From contig NZ_JABAIM010000005.1 in assembly GCF_012641365.1 (NCBI RefSeq), positions 62,001 to 126,000 of the forward strand: 64,000 bases of DNA, in the 5' to 3' direction. The stretch comes from Leeia aquatica. GTDB taxonomy: Bacteria > Pseudomonadota > Gammaproteobacteria > Burkholderiales > Leeiaceae. Made by a program: the position numbers and the translations under genes. This document shows positions 45,519 through 55,914 of the stretch, in pieces. A model generated the notes under the pieces. That model did no database searches and was not told where the DNA came from. It saw only the letters and a program-made list of their open reading frames with translations. Position 1 is the first letter of the stretch. The number at the start of each line of letters is the position of its first letter.

Positions 45519-45896
45519 GTGGCCCAAGCAGAAGATAGCCGCTTGCTGGCACAGCTCTCTGAACAGATCCAGCGCATGGATCATGATGCAGAGGGTTGCG
45601 ACAATGCGACCGACCGGGAAAAATTTCGCCGCTCCGCCTTTCGCCTGCGTACCATGCAGGCGGAAAGCCAGCTGTATCAGCTGGTCGGCAAGCATGCCTC
45701 GCTCGCCAAGTTCCGCAACCGGGAAGCCGCAGAACACTTGCTGGACGCGCTAGCCACGCACGCTCGCACCGCTGGTGAGCTGGCCCAGGTCGCGCAATTG
45801 CGCCATGGCCTGCAACGCAGCCTGTACGCCGTGACCCTGCCTTTTGTAATGTTTGCGGTGCTGATCCTGATCGGTGCCGTGATGACCCTGTGGTAG
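45519..45896 (+). CDS. Hypothetical protein with C-terminal membrane anchor
   Basis: Protein of 125 residues starting at GTG five bases after murA. Residues 1-100 are mostly charged and helical; a hydrophobic segment at about 105-124 suggests a tail-anchored inner-membrane protein. I recognise no family. It lies 6 bases before hisG in a densely packed operon, so expression is likely even if the function is unknown. Confidence 0.65.
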   Translation: MAQAEDSRLLAQLSEQIQRMDHDAEGCDNATDREKFRRSAFRLRTMQAESQLYQLVGKHASLAKFRNREAAEHLLDALATHARTAGELAQVAQLRHGLQRSLYAVTLPFVMFAVLILIGAVMTLW

Positions 45897-45902
45897 ATCG
45901 CC

Positions 45903-46544
45903 ATGATTACGCTTGCGCTGTCCAAAGGACGCATCTTTGAAGAAACCCTGCCGCTGCTGGCGGCAGCCGGCATTACCCCACTGGACGACCCGGACAAGTC
46001 GCGCAAGCTGATCATCGGCACCAACCGCGACGATGTGCAGCTGGTGATCGTGCGCGCGTCCGACGTACCCACCTATGTGGAGCATGGCGCGGCCGACCTT
46101 GGCATTGCCGGGTCGGACGTGCTGCAAGAGCATGGCGGCAATCGGCTGTACATGCCGCTCGACCTGCAGATTGCCCGCTGTCGGCTGATGGTGGCGGTGG
46201 CCAAAGGCTTTGACTACAACGGCTCGGTGCAACGCGGCGCGCGCCTGCGGGTCGCTACCAAGTACACCGAATCCGCCCGCCGCCATTTTGCCGCCAAAGG
46301 CGTGCATGTGGATTTGATCAAGCTGTATGGCTCAATGGAACTGGCCCCGCTGGTCGGGCTGGCCGATGCCATTGTCGATCTGGTCAGTACCGGTGGCACC
46401 CTCAAGGCCAACAGCCTGGAAGCAGTCGAGCATATTTATGAGGTCAGCTCCCGCCTGATCGTCAACCAGGCGGCCATGAAGCTTCGCCGCAATCGCCTGC
46501 AACCAATCATCGACGCCTTTGCCTCTGTCACCTCAGCCGCCTGA
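45903..46544 (+). CDS. hisG: ATP phosphoribosyltransferase, short form
   Basis: First enzyme of histidine synthesis. The 213-residue length is the short form, lacking the C-terminal histidine-binding domain, so it should require the regulatory subunit HisZ; no hisZ is in this window. Motifs [19 protein letters not shown] and [11 protein letters not shown] (PRPP binding) are present. First gene of the his run. Confidence 0.95.
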   Translation: MITLALSKGRIFEETLPLLAAAGITPLDDPDKSRKLIIGTNRDDVQLVIVRASDVPTYVEHGAADLGIAGSDVLQEHGGNRLYMPLDLQIARCRLMVAVAKGFDYNGSVQRGARLRVATKYTESARRHFAAKGVHVDLIKLYGSMELAPLVGLADAIVDLVSTGGTLKANSLEAVEHIYEVSSRLIVNQAAMKLRRNRLQPIIDAFASVTSAA

Positions 46545-46551
46545 TACCACC

Positions 46552-47853
46552 ATGACCCTCATTCGCCGCCTCTCCGCCCGCCAAGCCGACTTTGCCGACC
46601 AACTGGCGCAACTGCTGGCGTTTGACGCCGCCTTGTCACCTGCCGTTGAACAAGGAGCACGCGACATCATTACCGCCATCCGCAGCCGGGGTGATGAAGC
46701 GCTGCTGGAATACACCCGCCGCTTTGACCAGCGCGAGGTAGCGCATGTCGGCGAACTGGAATGGCCCGCTGCGGAGCTGGAAGCGGCTTACCAGCGTTTG
46801 CCACAAGCAGAGCAAGAGGCGCTGCGCATCGCGGCAGAGCGCATCCGCCGGTTTCATGAGCGACAGAAGCAGGACTCCTGGCAATACACCGATGACGATG
46901 GCACTTTGCTGGGCCAGCAAGTCACCGCGCTGGATCGGGTCGGTATCTACGTACCCGGCGGCAAAGCCGCCTACCCGTCTTCGGTGTTGATGAATGCCAT
47001 TCCGGCCCAGGTTGCCGGGGTGAGTGAGATCATCATGGTCTCGCCACTGCGTGGCGGTGCCGAGCAGGATAGGGTGCTGGCGGCAGCCTGGCTGGCCGGG
47101 GTGCACCGCTTCTTCAGCATAGGCGGTGCCCAGGCCGTCGCCGCACTGGCCTATGGTACCGCCACCATTCCCGCTGTGGACAAGATCACCGGCCCGGGCA
47201 ATGCCTGGGTCGCGGCTGCCAAGCGGCAGGTGTTTGGTCAGGTGGGCATCGACATGATCGCCGGTCCCTCGGAAATTCTGGTGATTGCCGACGGTCAAAC
47301 CCCGGCAGACTGGGTGGCGATGGACCTGTTCAGCCAGGCTGAGCATGATGAAGTGGCTCAGTCCATCCTGCTGTGCCCGGATGCCGCTTATCTGAACGCG
47401 GTGGAGGCCAGCATTGCCCGCCTGCTGCCCTCCCTGCCGCGCGCGGATATCATCCGTCAGTCACTGGCCAACCGGGGCGCGTTGATTGAAGTGGCCGATC
47501 TGGCCGAGGCCTGCCTGATCGCCAATCAGATCGCCCCAGAGCATCTGGAACTGTCGGTGGCCGACCCACAGGCGCTGTTGCCGCAGATTCGCCACGCCGG
47601 TGCCATCTTCATGGGGGCACATACTACCGAGTCGCTCGGTGACTACTGTGCCGGGCCCAATCATGTGCTGCCCACCTCACGCAGCGCCCGCTTCTCCTCG
47701 CCGCTGGGGGTCTACGACTTCCAGAAGCGCAGCAGCCTGATCCAGGTCAGCCCCAAGGGGGCGGACCAACTGGGACAGGTGGCCGACCTGCTGGCGCAAG
47801 GCGAAGGCCTGATGGCGCACGCGCTGGCCGCCCGTTACCGGACGCGTCGCTAA
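46552..47853 (+). CDS. hisD: Histidinol dehydrogenase
   Basis: Zn2+-dependent enzyme of 433 residues that oxidises histidinol to histidine in two NAD+ steps. The signature ([28 protein letters not shown]) is intact. The ATG at 46552 is 7 bases after hisG; an earlier in-frame start at 46519 would overlap hisG. Confidence 0.95.
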   Translation: MTLIRRLSARQADFADQLAQLLAFDAALSPAVEQGARDIITAIRSRGDEALLEYTRRFDQREVAHVGELEWPAAELEAAYQRLPQAEQEALRIAAERIRRFHERQKQDSWQYTDDDGTLLGQQVTALDRVGIYVPGGKAAYPSSVLMNAIPAQVAGVSEIIMVSPLRGGAEQDRVLAAAWLAGVHRFFSIGGAQAVAALAYGTATIPAVDKITGPGNAWVAAAKRQVFGQVGIDMIAGPSEILVIADGQTPADWVAMDLFSQAEHDEVAQSILLCPDAAYLNAVEASIARLLPSLPRADIIRQSLANRGALIEVADLAEACLIANQIAPEHLELSVADPQALLPQIRHAGAIFMGAHTTESLGDYCAGPNHVLPTSRSARFSSPLGVYDFQKRSSLIQVSPKGADQLGQVADLLAQGEGLMAHALAARYRTRR

Positions 47854-48013
47854 GCCAGCGGCTTCACCGCCTCTGCCATACCCGGCAACCCGCCGGGTGG
47901 TGACACAGACTAAGCATGGCGCCGCAAAATCTAAGCCTCGGACGGCACAAGGCGATGACAGGCTGCTACAATGGCCTGATTCAACGACTCTTTCACCGCG
48001 CCTCGCCTTGGTT

Positions 48014-49093
48014 ATGCCTATTTCACCGGAAGCCTTGATTCGCGACGATGTGCGCGCCATGCGCGCCTATCAGGTCCACGACAGCAGCGGCTGCATTAAA
48101 CTTGATGCCAATGAAAACCCGCATGCTTTGCCCCAGCCTCTACGCACAGCCTTGGCCGCGCGTCTGGCCGAGGTCGCCCTGCATCATTATCCGGATGGCA
48201 GCGTCGGCGCAGTAAAACAACGACTGCGCGCACATCTGCAACTGGCGGACGAGTACGACATCCTGTTTGGCAATGGCTCGGACGAATGCATCCAGCTGCT
48301 GGTGCAGGCCATCGCGGCAGACGGTGTGAAGGTGATGGCCGCTGAGCCTACCTTTGTGGTCTACCGCATGGCCGCACAAGCCTGTCGGGTTACGTTTGTC
48401 GGCGTAGAACGCCGGGCGGACCTGACAGTGGATGTCGAGCGCATGCTGGACGCCATCGCCACCCACCAGCCGCAACTACTGTTTCTCACCTCGCCCAATA
48501 ATCCAAGCGGCGATGTGCTTGACGAGGCAGACCTGCGCCGCCTGATTGCAGCGGCGCCGGGGCTGGTGGTGCTGGATGAGGCCTACATCGCCTTTGCCAA
48601 AGCGCCGATGCTCCATCTGCTGGACGACTACCCCAACCTGCTGCTGATGCGCACCTTCTCCAAGATTGGTGCCGCCGGGCTGCGCCTGGGCTATGTGATT
48701 GGTCGCCGCGCCTGGCTGACCGAGCTCGACAAGCTGCGCATGCCGTACAACATCAACAGCCTGACGCAGACCGCTGCCTGCTTCCTGCTGGAGCACCATG
48801 ACGCCATTGAACAGCAGGTCCAGCAGATTCGCCGCGACCGTGACCAGCTGATGGCCGACCTCGCCACCTTCCCGTCGCTCAAGGTTTTGCCCAGCCAGGC
48901 CAATATGTTTCTGGTGCGCAGTGAACACGCCGAGGCGCTGTATCACTATCTGCACGAGCGCCGCATCCTGGTGCGCCTGACCAACTGGCACCCGCTGCTG
49001 AAGCACTGCATCCGTATTTCAACCGGCATCCCGGAAGAGAACGCCAGCCTGCTGGCCGCCGTCCGTGACTTTTTTGCGACCCGACAAGCCTGA
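48014..49093 (+). CDS. hisC: Histidinol-phosphate aminotransferase
   Basis: PLP-dependent aminotransferase of 359 residues. The PLP lysine is Lys217 in [14 protein letters not shown], and the [17 protein letters not shown] and KLDANENP segments are typical. It is separated from hisD by 160 bases, the largest gap in the his cluster, which contains a -10-like TACAAT at 47967-47972 but no convincing -35. Confidence 0.94.
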   Translation: MPISPEALIRDDVRAMRAYQVHDSSGCIKLDANENPHALPQPLRTALAARLAEVALHHYPDGSVGAVKQRLRAHLQLADEYDILFGNGSDECIQLLVQAIAADGVKVMAAEPTFVVYRMAAQACRVTFVGVERRADLTVDVERMLDAIATHQPQLLFLTSPNNPSGDVLDEADLRRLIAAAPGLVVLDEAYIAFAKAPMLHLLDDYPNLLLMRTFSKIGAAGLRLGYVIGRRAWLTELDKLRMPYNINSLTQTAACFLLEHHDAIEQQVQQIRRDRDQLMADLATFPSLKVLPSQANMFLVRSEHAEALYHYLHERRILVRLTNWHPLLKHCIRISTGIPEENASLLAAVRDFFATRQA

Positions 49094-49097
49094 AACC

Positions 49098-49691
49098 ATG
49101 CGTCAAGCCACCGTCACCCGCAACACCCTGGAAACCCAGATCACCGTCAGCCTCAACCTGGACGGGACAGGCCAGAGCCAGCTCGATACCGGCGTCGCCT
49201 TTTTCGATCACATGCTGGACCAGATCGCCCGCCATGGCCTGTTCGACCTGGACATTCAGGCCAGGGGAGATCTGGAAGTCGATGCCCACCACACCGTGGA
49301 GGATGTTGGCATCACGTTGGGGCAAGCCTTTGCCCAGGCGGTGGGTGACAAGAAAGGCATCGTCCGCTACGGTCACAGCTATGTGCCGCTGGATGAGGCC
49401 TTGTCCCGTGTGGTGGTGGATCTGTCCGGCCGCCCCGGCATCGAGTACCACATCCCGTTTACGCGGGCGACCATCGGCCAGTTTGACGTCGACCTGTTGC
49501 TGGAATTTTTCCGCGGCTTCGTCAACCACGCTGCCGTCACCCTGCACATTGACAACCTGCGCGGCACCAACAGCCACCATCAGGCCGAGACGGTATTCAA
49601 GGCATTTGGCCGGGCGCTGCGCATGGCCGTGGCGGTGGACGAGCGCATGGCCGGGCAAACCCCGTCGACCAAGGGGACGCTGGTCGGATGA
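49098..49691 (+). CDS. hisB: Imidazoleglycerol-phosphate dehydratase
   Basis: Monofunctional IGPD of 197 residues (no fused phosphatase domain, unlike E. coli). The metal-binding histidine motifs [21 protein letters not shown] and GTNSHHQAE are intact. The ATG lies 4 bases after hisC. Histidinol-phosphatase must be encoded elsewhere. Confidence 0.95.
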   Translation: MRQATVTRNTLETQITVSLNLDGTGQSQLDTGVAFFDHMLDQIARHGLFDLDIQARGDLEVDAHHTVEDVGITLGQAFAQAVGDKKGIVRYGHSYVPLDEALSRVVVDLSGRPGIEYHIPFTRATIGQFDVDLLLEFFRGFVNHAAVTLHIDNLRGTNSHHQAETVFKAFGRALRMAVAVDERMAGQTPSTKGTLVG

Positions 49692-50341
49692 GCACGCCGC
49701 AATGTATCGCCGTCGTGGACTACGGCATGGGCAATTTGCGCTCGGTTCATCAGGCCATGCGACGTGTTGCGCCTGAGCACGAGGTGCTGCTGACCGGCGA
49801 TCCGGACGTGGTCGCCCGTGCAGACCGGGTGGTGTTTCCCGGCCAGGGTGCCATGCGCGACTGCATGGCCCACCTCAATGCCTCAGGCCTGCGCGCTGCG
49901 CTGATGCAGGCTGCCGATGAAAAGCCTTTTCTGGGTATCTGTGTCGGCATGCAGATGCTGTTTGAGCACAGTGAAGAAGCTGCCACACCCGGCATTGGCC
50001 GCTACGCGGGCCGCAGCCTGCGCTTCCCGGCGGCGCTGATGGTGGGCGACGATGGCAGCAAGCTGAAAGTGCCGCACATGGGCTGGAACCATGTCCGTCA
50101 GGTCAAAAGCCACCCGATCTGGCAGAACATTGAGGATCACAGCCGTTTCTATTACGTGCACAGCTACTTTGTGCACCCGGCAGACAGCCAGCTGGTGATT
50201 GGCACCACCGATTACCCCTTCTCCTTCTGTGGAGCAGTGGCCGACCGCAAGCTGGTTGCCGTACAATTCCACCCGGAAAAGAGTGATCGTGCAGGCCTGC
50301 AATTGCTGCACAATTTCGTCAACTGGAACGGTAACGTTTAA
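49688..50341 (+). CDS. hisH: Imidazole glycerol phosphate synthase glutaminase subunit
   Basis: Class I glutaminase of 217 residues that feeds ammonia to HisF. The catalytic Cys is in [10 protein letters not shown] and the His/Glu pair in QFHPEKS. It overlaps hisB by 4 bases. Confidence 0.95.
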   Translation: MSTPQCIAVVDYGMGNLRSVHQAMRRVAPEHEVLLTGDPDVVARADRVVFPGQGAMRDCMAHLNASGLRAALMQAADEKPFLGICVGMQMLFEHSEEAATPGIGRYAGRSLRFPAALMVGDDGSKLKVPHMGWNHVRQVKSHPIWQNIEDHSRFYYVHSYFVHPADSQLVIGTTDYPFSFCGAVADRKLVAVQFHPEKSDRAGLQLLHNFVNWNGNV

Positions 50342-50361
50342 CGCACCCCACGACCACAGCT

Positions 50362-51096
50362 ATGTTGATCATTCCCGCTATTGACCTGAAAGATGGCCAG
50401 TGTGTCCGCCTGCAACAAGGCGACATGAATGCCGCCACCGTGTTCTCTGAAGATGCTGGTGCCACTGCCCGCCACTGGCGTGAGCAAGGCGCCCGTCGGC
50501 TGCACGTGGTAGACCTTAATGGTGCCTTTGCCGGCAAGCCGGTCAACCTGCCCGCCATCCGTGACATCCTCTCGGTCGCCGGTGACATGCCGGTGCAACT
50601 GGGCGGCGGTATCCGTGATCTGGACACCATCGAAAAATACCTCGATGCCGGTATCAGCTACATCATCATCGGCACGGCGGCGGTGAAAACGCCGGGCTTC
50701 CTGCACGAAGCCTGTGATGCCTTCCCCGGCCACATCATGGTGGGGCTGGACGCCAAGGATGGCATGGTGGCCACCGATGGCTGGAGCAAGATCACCAAGC
50801 ATGAGGTGGTGGATCTGGCGCGTCGCTTCCAGGATTATGGTGTGGAAGCGGTGATTTATACCGACATTGGTCGCGACGGCATGCTGTCTGGCGTCAATAT
50901 TGAAGCCACAGTCCGGCTGGCACAGGCGCTGACCATTCCGGTGATTGCCTCCGGCGGCCTGACCGGCCTCGACGATGTGCGCGAGCTATGCAAGGTGGAG
51001 GGCGAAGGCATTTCCGGCGCCATCACCGGCCGTGCCATCTACCAGGGCACCATCGACTTCCGCGAAGCCCAGGAACTGGCAGACAGCCTGAGCTAA
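50362..51096 (+). CDS. hisA: Phosphoribosylformimino-AICAR-P isomerase
   Basis: (beta-alpha)8-barrel isomerase of 244 residues (ProFAR isomerase). The acid/base aspartates are in IPAIDLKDG near the start and YTDIGRDG in the second half; phosphate-binding GGGI and ASGG loops are present. Twenty bases follow hisH. Confidence 0.96.
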   Translation: MLIIPAIDLKDGQCVRLQQGDMNAATVFSEDAGATARHWREQGARRLHVVDLNGAFAGKPVNLPAIRDILSVAGDMPVQLGGGIRDLDTIEKYLDAGISYIIIGTAAVKTPGFLHEACDAFPGHIMVGLDAKDGMVATDGWSKITKHEVVDLARRFQDYGVEAVIYTDIGRDGMLSGVNIEATVRLAQALTIPVIASGGLTGLDDVRELCKVEGEGISGAITGRAIYQGTIDFREAQELADSLS

Positions 51097-51109
51097 CCGC
51101 CCCCATACC

Positions 51110-51129
51110 GCCCGCCCCTGCGGGCGGGC
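51110..51129 (+). promoter_or_regulatory. Hairpin in the hisA-hisF gap
   Basis: GCCCGCCC and GGGCGGGC pair in 8 bp around a CTGC loop, in the 60-base gap between hisA and hisF. No T run follows. Candidate message-processing or stabilising structure, or a weak attenuator. Confidence 0.4.
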
Positions 51130-51156
51130 TGCTGCCGATCCAGAAGTGAAGTCATC

Positions 51157-51927
51157 ATGACCTTAGCCAAGCGCATCATCCCCTGTCTCGATGTCACCGA
51201 CGGCCGGGTGGTCAAAGGGGTCAATTTTATCGGCCTGCGTGACGCGGGTGACCCGGTCGAGATTGCCCGCCGCTATCAGGAGCAAGGCGCGGACGAGCTG
51301 ACCTTCCTCGACATCACCGCCAGTTCTGACAACCGGGATCTGATCCTGCACATCATCGAAGACGTCGCCAGCCAGGTGTTCATTCCGCTCACCGTGGGGG
51401 GCGGGGTGCGCGAGGTTGAGGATGTACGCCGCCTGCTCAACGCCGGCGCCGACAAGGTCAGCATCAATTCCGCTGCCGTCAACCACCCGCAGCTGGTGGC
51501 CGAAGCCGCTGCCCGCTATGGTTCGCAGGCGATTGTCGTCGCCATCGACGCCAAGAATACCGGCTGCGACGAGCTGCCCAAATGGGAAGTGTTTACCAAA
51601 GGGGGCCGCCACAATACCGGGCTGGACGCCATTGAGTGGGCCTTGAAGGTGGAGGCTCTGGGTGCCGGGGAAATCCTGCTCACCAGCATGGACCGTGACG
51701 GCACCAAGGCCGGATTCAACCTGCCGCTGACCCGTGCCATTTCGGACATCGTCAACATCCCGGTGATCGCCTCCGGTGGCGTCGGTAACCTGCAGCATCT
51801 GGTGGAAGGCGTGCTGGAGGGCCATGCGGATGCGGTACTGGCCGCCAGCATCTTCCACTTTGGCGAGTACACGGTGCAACAAGCCAAGGCAGCGATGCGC
51901 GCCGCGGGCATCGAAGTACGCGACTGA
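51157..51927 (+). CDS. hisF: Imidazole glycerol phosphate synthase cyclase subunit
   Basis: Cyclase of 256 residues that forms imidazole glycerol phosphate and AICAR with HisH. The catalytic aspartates are in IPCLDVTDG (near residue 11) and TSMDRDGT (near residue 176), with Asp130 region AIDAKN. It is preceded by a hairpin-containing gap. Confidence 0.96.
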   Translation: MTLAKRIIPCLDVTDGRVVKGVNFIGLRDAGDPVEIARRYQEQGADELTFLDITASSDNRDLILHIIEDVASQVFIPLTVGGGVREVEDVRRLLNAGADKVSINSAAVNHPQLVAEAAARYGSQAIVVAIDAKNTGCDELPKWEVFTKGGRHNTGLDAIEWALKVEALGAGEILLTSMDRDGTKAGFNLPLTRAISDIVNIPVIASGGVGNLQHLVEGVLEGHADAVLAASIFHFGEYTVQQAKAAMRAAGIEVRD

Positions 51928-51997
51928 GCCCCCTCAACCAGCGCTTCATGGGTAAAATGGAGCGCTGTCATGAAACCGCAATACGGGATACACACAA

Positions 51998-52417
51998 TTG
52001 AGCGCCTTGCACTGGCTGGATAATGTCGCCTGGAACGAGGATGGTCTGATTCCGGCCATCGCGCAGGATGCCGCCAGCGGGCGGGTACTGATGGTGGCGT
52101 GGATGAACCGTGAAGCCCTGCAGCTGACGGCGGCGCGCCAAACGGCCACCTACTGGAGTCGCTCCCGCAACAAGCTGTGGCATAAAGGCGAAGAATCCGG
52201 TCATGTACAGGTGGTGAAGGAAATCCGGCTGGATTGCGATGGTGATGTGGTGATCCTGCAGGTGGAACAGCAAGGCGGCATTGCCTGTCATACCGGGCGG
52301 GAAAGCTGTTTTTACCGGGTGCTGGCGCAGGAAGGCGATGCACCACAGTGGGAAATCCGCGACGCGGTGCTGAAAGACCCCACGCACATTTACAGCAAGG
52401 GCTCAGGCCATGAGTGA
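51998..52417 (+). CDS. hisI: Phosphoribosyl-AMP cyclohydrolase
   Basis: Monofunctional HisI of 139 residues (step 3 of histidine synthesis). Metal and catalytic motifs [19 protein letters not shown] and DCDGDVV are intact. It starts with TTG at 51998, since no in-frame ATG exists near the conserved [17 protein letters not shown] region. It overlaps hisE by 8 bases. Confidence 0.94.
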   Translation: MSALHWLDNVAWNEDGLIPAIAQDAASGRVLMVAWMNREALQLTAARQTATYWSRSRNKLWHKGEESGHVQVVKEIRLDCDGDVVILQVEQQGGIACHTGRESCFYRVLAQEGDAPQWEIRDAVLKDPTHIYSKGSGHE

Positions 52418-52739
52418 CAGCAGCCGGATTCTGGCACGGGTTGCCGAGACCATCGCCACGCGGCGTGACGCCTCGCCGGACAGCTCTTACGTGGCCAAAC
52501 TGTTCAGCAAGGGGCCGGACGCTGTGCTGAAAAAGATTGGCGAGGAAGCCACCGAGGTGGTGCTGGCCGCCAAGGATGGCGACGCGCAGCATCTGCTGTA
52601 TGAAGTGGCCGACTTGTGGTTTCACTGCATGGTGCTGCTGGAGCAGCATGGTTTGCGTCCGGAGCAGGTAGAGCTGGAGCTGGCCCGGCGTGAAGGTTTG
52701 AGTGGCCTGGCTGAAAAAGCAGCCCGCCCGACAGAGTGA
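52410..52739 (+). CDS. hisE: Phosphoribosyl-ATP pyrophosphatase
   Basis: Helical MazG-like pyrophosphatase of 109 residues (step 2). [18 protein letters not shown] and [13 protein letters not shown] carry the metal-binding acidic residues. Separate from hisI here, unlike the fused hisIE of enterobacteria. Confidence 0.94.
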   Translation: MSDSSRILARVAETIATRRDASPDSSYVAKLFSKGPDAVLKKIGEEATEVVLAAKDGDAQHLLYEVADLWFHCMVLLEQHGLRPEQVELELARREGLSGLAEKAARPTE

Positions 52740-52753
52740 ACAAAGGAAGAACG

Positions 52754-53086
52754 ATGGACGATTGTCTGTTCTGCAAGATCAGCCGTGGTGAGATCCCCAG
52801 CCGCAAGGTGTATGAAGATGATGAGGTGCTGGCGTTTCACGACATCCGCCCGGCGGCCCGGGTGCACTTCCTGATCATCCCCAAGCTGCACATCGAATCC
52901 ATGCTGTCGGTGGAGCCCGCTCACGCTGCCCTGATGGGCAAGCTGATGACGCTGGTGCCACAATTGGCCCGCGAGCAAGGCCTGGGCGAGGGTTTCAAGG
53001 TCAACATCAATACTGGTCGTGCCGGTGGGCAGGAAGTTTTCCACCTGCACCTGCATGTGTTTGGCGGTGGTCCGGCGGCTGCCTGA
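52754..53086 (+). CDS. hinT: HIT-family nucleotide hydrolase (HinT-like)
   Basis: Histidine-triad protein of 110 residues; the HxHxH motif HLHLHVFGG near the C-terminus is the nucleophile site. HinT hydrolyses AMP-lysine and other purine phosphoramidates. AAGGAAG upstream supports the ATG at 52754. Its place between hisE and tatA is conserved in betaproteobacteria. Confidence 0.93.
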   Translation: MDDCLFCKISRGEIPSRKVYEDDEVLAFHDIRPAARVHFLIIPKLHIESMLSVEPAHAALMGKLMTLVPQLAREQGLGEGFKVNINTGRAGGQEVFHLHLHVFGGGPAAA

Positions 53087-53108
53087 CCCCATTACAGGAG
53101 TATCTATC

Positions 53109-53339
53109 ATGCGCGCACCCCGTAATCTCCGGCGTCAGGCTGGTTTCCTCAGCATTCAGCATCTGCTGATCCTGCTGGTGATCGTGGTTCTGGTGTTTGG
53201 CACCAAGAAGCTGCGTAACGTCGGCCAGGACCTGGGCTCGGCCGTCAAAGGCTTCAAGGATGGCGTCAAGGGTGAAGGCGAGGCCGAAGCCAAGCCAGAA
53301 ACCAAGGCCATTGAGCAGAAAGACGACAGCAAGGCATGA
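53109..53339 (+). CDS. tatA: Twin-arginine translocase subunit TatA with extended N-terminus
   Basis: Protein of 76 residues. The TatA core ([21 protein letters not shown], amphipathic [14 protein letters not shown]) is normal, but 13 residues ([13 protein letters not shown]) precede it where typical TatA has about four. AGGAG at 53096-53100 supports this start, and no start codon lies nearer the core. The four added basic residues would sit at the periplasmic end of the single membrane helix in the normal topology. Charged C-terminus as expected. Confidence 0.92.
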   Translation: MRAPRNLRRQAGFLSIQHLLILLVIVVLVFGTKKLRNVGQDLGSAVKGFKDGVKGEGEAEAKPETKAIEQKDDSKA

Positions 53340-53369
53340 GGCTGATCCTCCCGCCTGCGGGGTGCCGCC

Positions 53370-53879
53370 GTGTTTGATATCAGCTTTGGCGAGCTGTTCA
53401 TCGTGTTCGTGGTCGCGCTGCTGGTGCTCGGCCCCGAGCGCCTGCCCAAGGTCGCCCATACCCTGGGCCGCCTGATTGGCCGCTTGCAGCGGCAGGTCTC
53501 CGACATCCGCCACGAGCTGGCACGCGAGGGAGAGCTGGCCGAGTTGCGCAAGGCGCACGAGGAAGCCACCCGCTCGCTGCAAGACCTGAGCCAGCAGGTG
53601 CTGGCGCCGCTGCACGAGGCGGAGCGCAGCCTGCAAGATGGCGTACAGGCGGTCGAAACGGTGGTGCATGAACCGGTGGTAACGGAACCTCTATCGATTG
53701 CCTCCCCAGCCGTCGAGGCCACGCCGCCCGCCGAGACACTGGCAACACCGGACCTGTTCAGCCCGCCCGAAGTGGCGACCCTCTCGCTGGAACCCGCAGC
53801 AGAAACCCTGCTTGTCCGTGAAGTGGACGAGCGCCAGCTTGACCTGTTTGATGAACCTCCGCGCAAGGAACCGGTGTGA
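53370..53879 (+). CDS. tatB: Twin-arginine translocase subunit TatB
   Basis: Protein of 169 residues: N-terminal membrane helix (MFDISFGELFIVFVVALLVLGPERLP) with the conserved Glu and Pro-Glu-Arg-Leu-Pro hinge, a long amphipathic helix and an acidic, proline-rich tail. It binds Tat signal peptides together with TatC. GTG start at 53370. Overlaps tatC by 4 bases (GTGA). Confidence 0.94.
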   Translation: MFDISFGELFIVFVVALLVLGPERLPKVAHTLGRLIGRLQRQVSDIRHELAREGELAELRKAHEEATRSLQDLSQQVLAPLHEAERSLQDGVQAVETVVHEPVVTEPLSIASPAVEATPPAETLATPDLFSPPEVATLSLEPAAETLLVREVDERQLDLFDEPPRKEPV

Positions 53880-54604
53880 GCAGTCTGCAAGGTGAATCCC
53901 TGATCTCGCACCTGATCGAGCTGCGCAATCGCCTGCTATGGGTAGTACTGGCTTTTGTGGTGGTGTTTTTTATTGGACTGTATTTCGCCAATCCCCTTTA
54001 TAGCTGGCTCACCGCCCCCCTGATCAAGATCTCCCCGGCTGGCCTGATCTCAACCGGCGTCACCGCCCCTTTCGTGATCCTGATGAAGATTGCGGCACTG
54101 GTGGCCTTTGTACTTACCCTGCCACACACCCTGTACCAGATCTGGGCGTTTGTCGCGCCGGGCCTGTATGCGCATGAGAAGCGGCTGGTCCTGCCCTTCA
54201 TCATTTCGGCCACCGTGCTGTTCCTGATTGGCATGGCCTTTGCCTATTTCTTTGTCTTCGGCATGGTATTCAAGTTCATTGCCGCCATCATCCCGCCCAA
54301 TATGCGCTGGACGCCGGATTCCGCCGCCTACTTTGAATTCATCCTCAACATGTTCTTCATGTTCGGGCTGACCTTTGAAGTACCGGTAGCCGTGGTGCTG
54401 CTGGCCAAGCTGGGGGTGGTGCCGGTGACCAAACTGAAAACCGCCCGCCCCTATGTCATCGTCGGCGCCTTCGCCGTCGCCGCCGTCGTCACCCCGCCGG
54501 ATGTTGCCTCGCAACTGATGCTGGCGATCCCCTTGTGGTGGCTGTACGAGCTGGGCGTGGTGGCCGCTGGCATCATGGTGCGGCCCAAACCGACGCGGGA
54601 ATAA
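53876..54604 (+). CDS. tatC: Twin-arginine translocase subunit TatC
   Basis: Protein of 242 residues with six membrane helices; conserved SHLIELRNRLL, PLYQIWAFVAPGLYAHEKR-type segment (LPHTLYQIWAFVAPGLY) and FEVPV motif. Core receptor for twin-arginine signal peptides. The start is a GTG overlapping the tatB stop. It ends the long plus-strand gene string. Confidence 0.96.
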   Translation: MSSLQGESLISHLIELRNRLLWVVLAFVVVFFIGLYFANPLYSWLTAPLIKISPAGLISTGVTAPFVILMKIAALVAFVLTLPHTLYQIWAFVAPGLYAHEKRLVLPFIISATVLFLIGMAFAYFFVFGMVFKFIAAIIPPNMRWTPDSAAYFEFILNMFFMFGLTFEVPVAVVLLAKLGVVPVTKLKTARPYVIVGAFAVAAVVTPPDVASQLMLAIPLWWLYELGVVAAGIMVRPKPTRE

Positions 54605-54618
54605 CCCTCCCGCACCGC

Positions 54619-55797
54619 TTATACCGCCTGCGCTGCCGCAAAGGCGCTGGACCAGGCCCACTGGAAGTTATAGCCGCCCAACCAGCCGGTGACATCCACC
54701 ACTTCACCAATGAAGTACAGACCGGGCCGCTCACGTGCCATCATGGTGCGGGAATCCAGCGCGCGGGTGTCTACGCCGCCACGCATCACCTCGGCCTTGC
54801 GGAAACCCTCCGAGCCATCCGGCCGCAGCACCCAGTGCTGCAATCCGTGCGCCAGTTGCCGCAGGGTTTTGTCGCTGACTTCCGCCAGCGCCCGCCCCAG
54901 TAAATCATGGCGTTGCAACCACAGTTCAGTCAGACGACGCGGTAGCAGCTGCGACAACACGGTAAGCAATTGCTGGCGGCTGCCCTGCTTGGCCTCCAGC
55001 AGCAAGGCGGCCAGATCCTGCTCCGGCAGCAGGTCCACCACCAGCTCGTCGCCATGCTGCCAGTAGGAGGAAATCTGCAGGATGGCAGGGCCGGACAGCC
55101 CGCGATGAGTCAGCAGCAGGTCCTCACGAAATTCACCCTCATTGCAACGAAGCATCACCTCCAGCGCGACCCCGGCCAGTTCTGCGAAAGGGGCCCAGTC
55201 TTCGCGGGCAAAGGTGAGTGGTACCAGCGCCGGGCGTGGCGACACCAGGGGCAAGCCTTGCTGCTTGGCCAGCCGTAAGCCCCAGTCTGTCGCGCCAATC
55301 TTGGGGATGGCCATGCCACCGGTTGCCACCACCAGCGACGGCGCTTCAAAAGTGCCCTGATCGGTGGCAATCGCCCAGCCACCCGCCTCGGGCGTCACCG
55401 CCGTTACCGTGCAAGGCATGCGCCAGTCCACCCGGCCATCATCACATTCGGCCTGCAGCAGGTCGATGATGCGCTGGCTGCTGTCCTCGCAGAACAGCTG
55501 CCCCTTGTGTTTCTCGAACCAGCGGATGCCGTGGTGCCGCACCCGCTTGAGAAAATCCTGCGGGGTGTGCCGCGCCAGTGCAGAGCGGCAGTAGTGTGGA
55601 TTGTCCGACAGGTACTGTGCCGGGCTGGCGTGCAGGTTGGTAAAGTTGCAGCGTCCACCACCGGAGATGCGAATCTTCTCACCGAGCCGGGTGGCATGGT
55701 CGATCAGCAACACCCGGCGACCGCGCTGCCCGGCCAGCGCCGCACAGTACATGCCCGCCGCGCCCGCTCCGATCACCAGCACATCATATTGCGCCAT
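54619..55797 (-). CDS. HI0933/YhiN-family FAD-dependent oxidoreductase
   Basis: Flavoprotein of 392 residues. The Rossmann dinucleotide motif is GAGAAGMYCA, with the second conserved segment KIRISGGGRCNFTNLH and a C-terminal GEVVDVTGWLGGYNFQWAWSSAFAAA typical of the YhiN/HI0933 family. The substrate and reaction are not established. The ATG at 55797 fits the usual start; frames further upstream overlap the divergent upp gene and are not credible. Confidence 0.9.
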   Translation of the reverse strand: MAQYDVLVIGAGAAGMYCAALAGQRGRRVLLIDHATRLGEKIRISGGGRCNFTNLHASPAQYLSDNPHYCRSALARHTPQDFLKRVRHHGIRWFEKHKGQLFCEDSSQRIIDLLQAECDDGRVDWRMPCTVTAVTPEAGGWAIATDQGTFEAPSLVVATGGMAIPKIGATDWGLRLAKQQGLPLVSPRPALVPLTFAREDWAPFAELAGVALEVMLRCNEGEFREDLLLTHRGLSGPAILQISSYWQHGDELVVDLLPEQDLAALLLEAKQGSRQQLLTVLSQLLPRRLTELWLQRHDLLGRALAEVSDKTLRQLAHGLQHWVLRPDGSEGFRKAEVMRGGVDTRALDSRTMMARERPGLYFIGEVVDVTGWLGGYNFQWAWSSAFAAAQAV

Positions 55798-55914
55798 ATG
55801 GCCCCGCAAGTACGCCGATGAACCAGCGTTTAGAGTAAAATGGCGCCCATTATAGCAAGCCGGGCCCACCCTGCCCGTGCAGCTTCCCCCATACGCCAGC
55901 CCAGGAGACCCCGC

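Noticed and set aside
47854-48013. Internal promoter before hisC
   Set aside because: A TACAAT -10 candidate exists, but no acceptable -35 lies at the right distance, so I do not call it.
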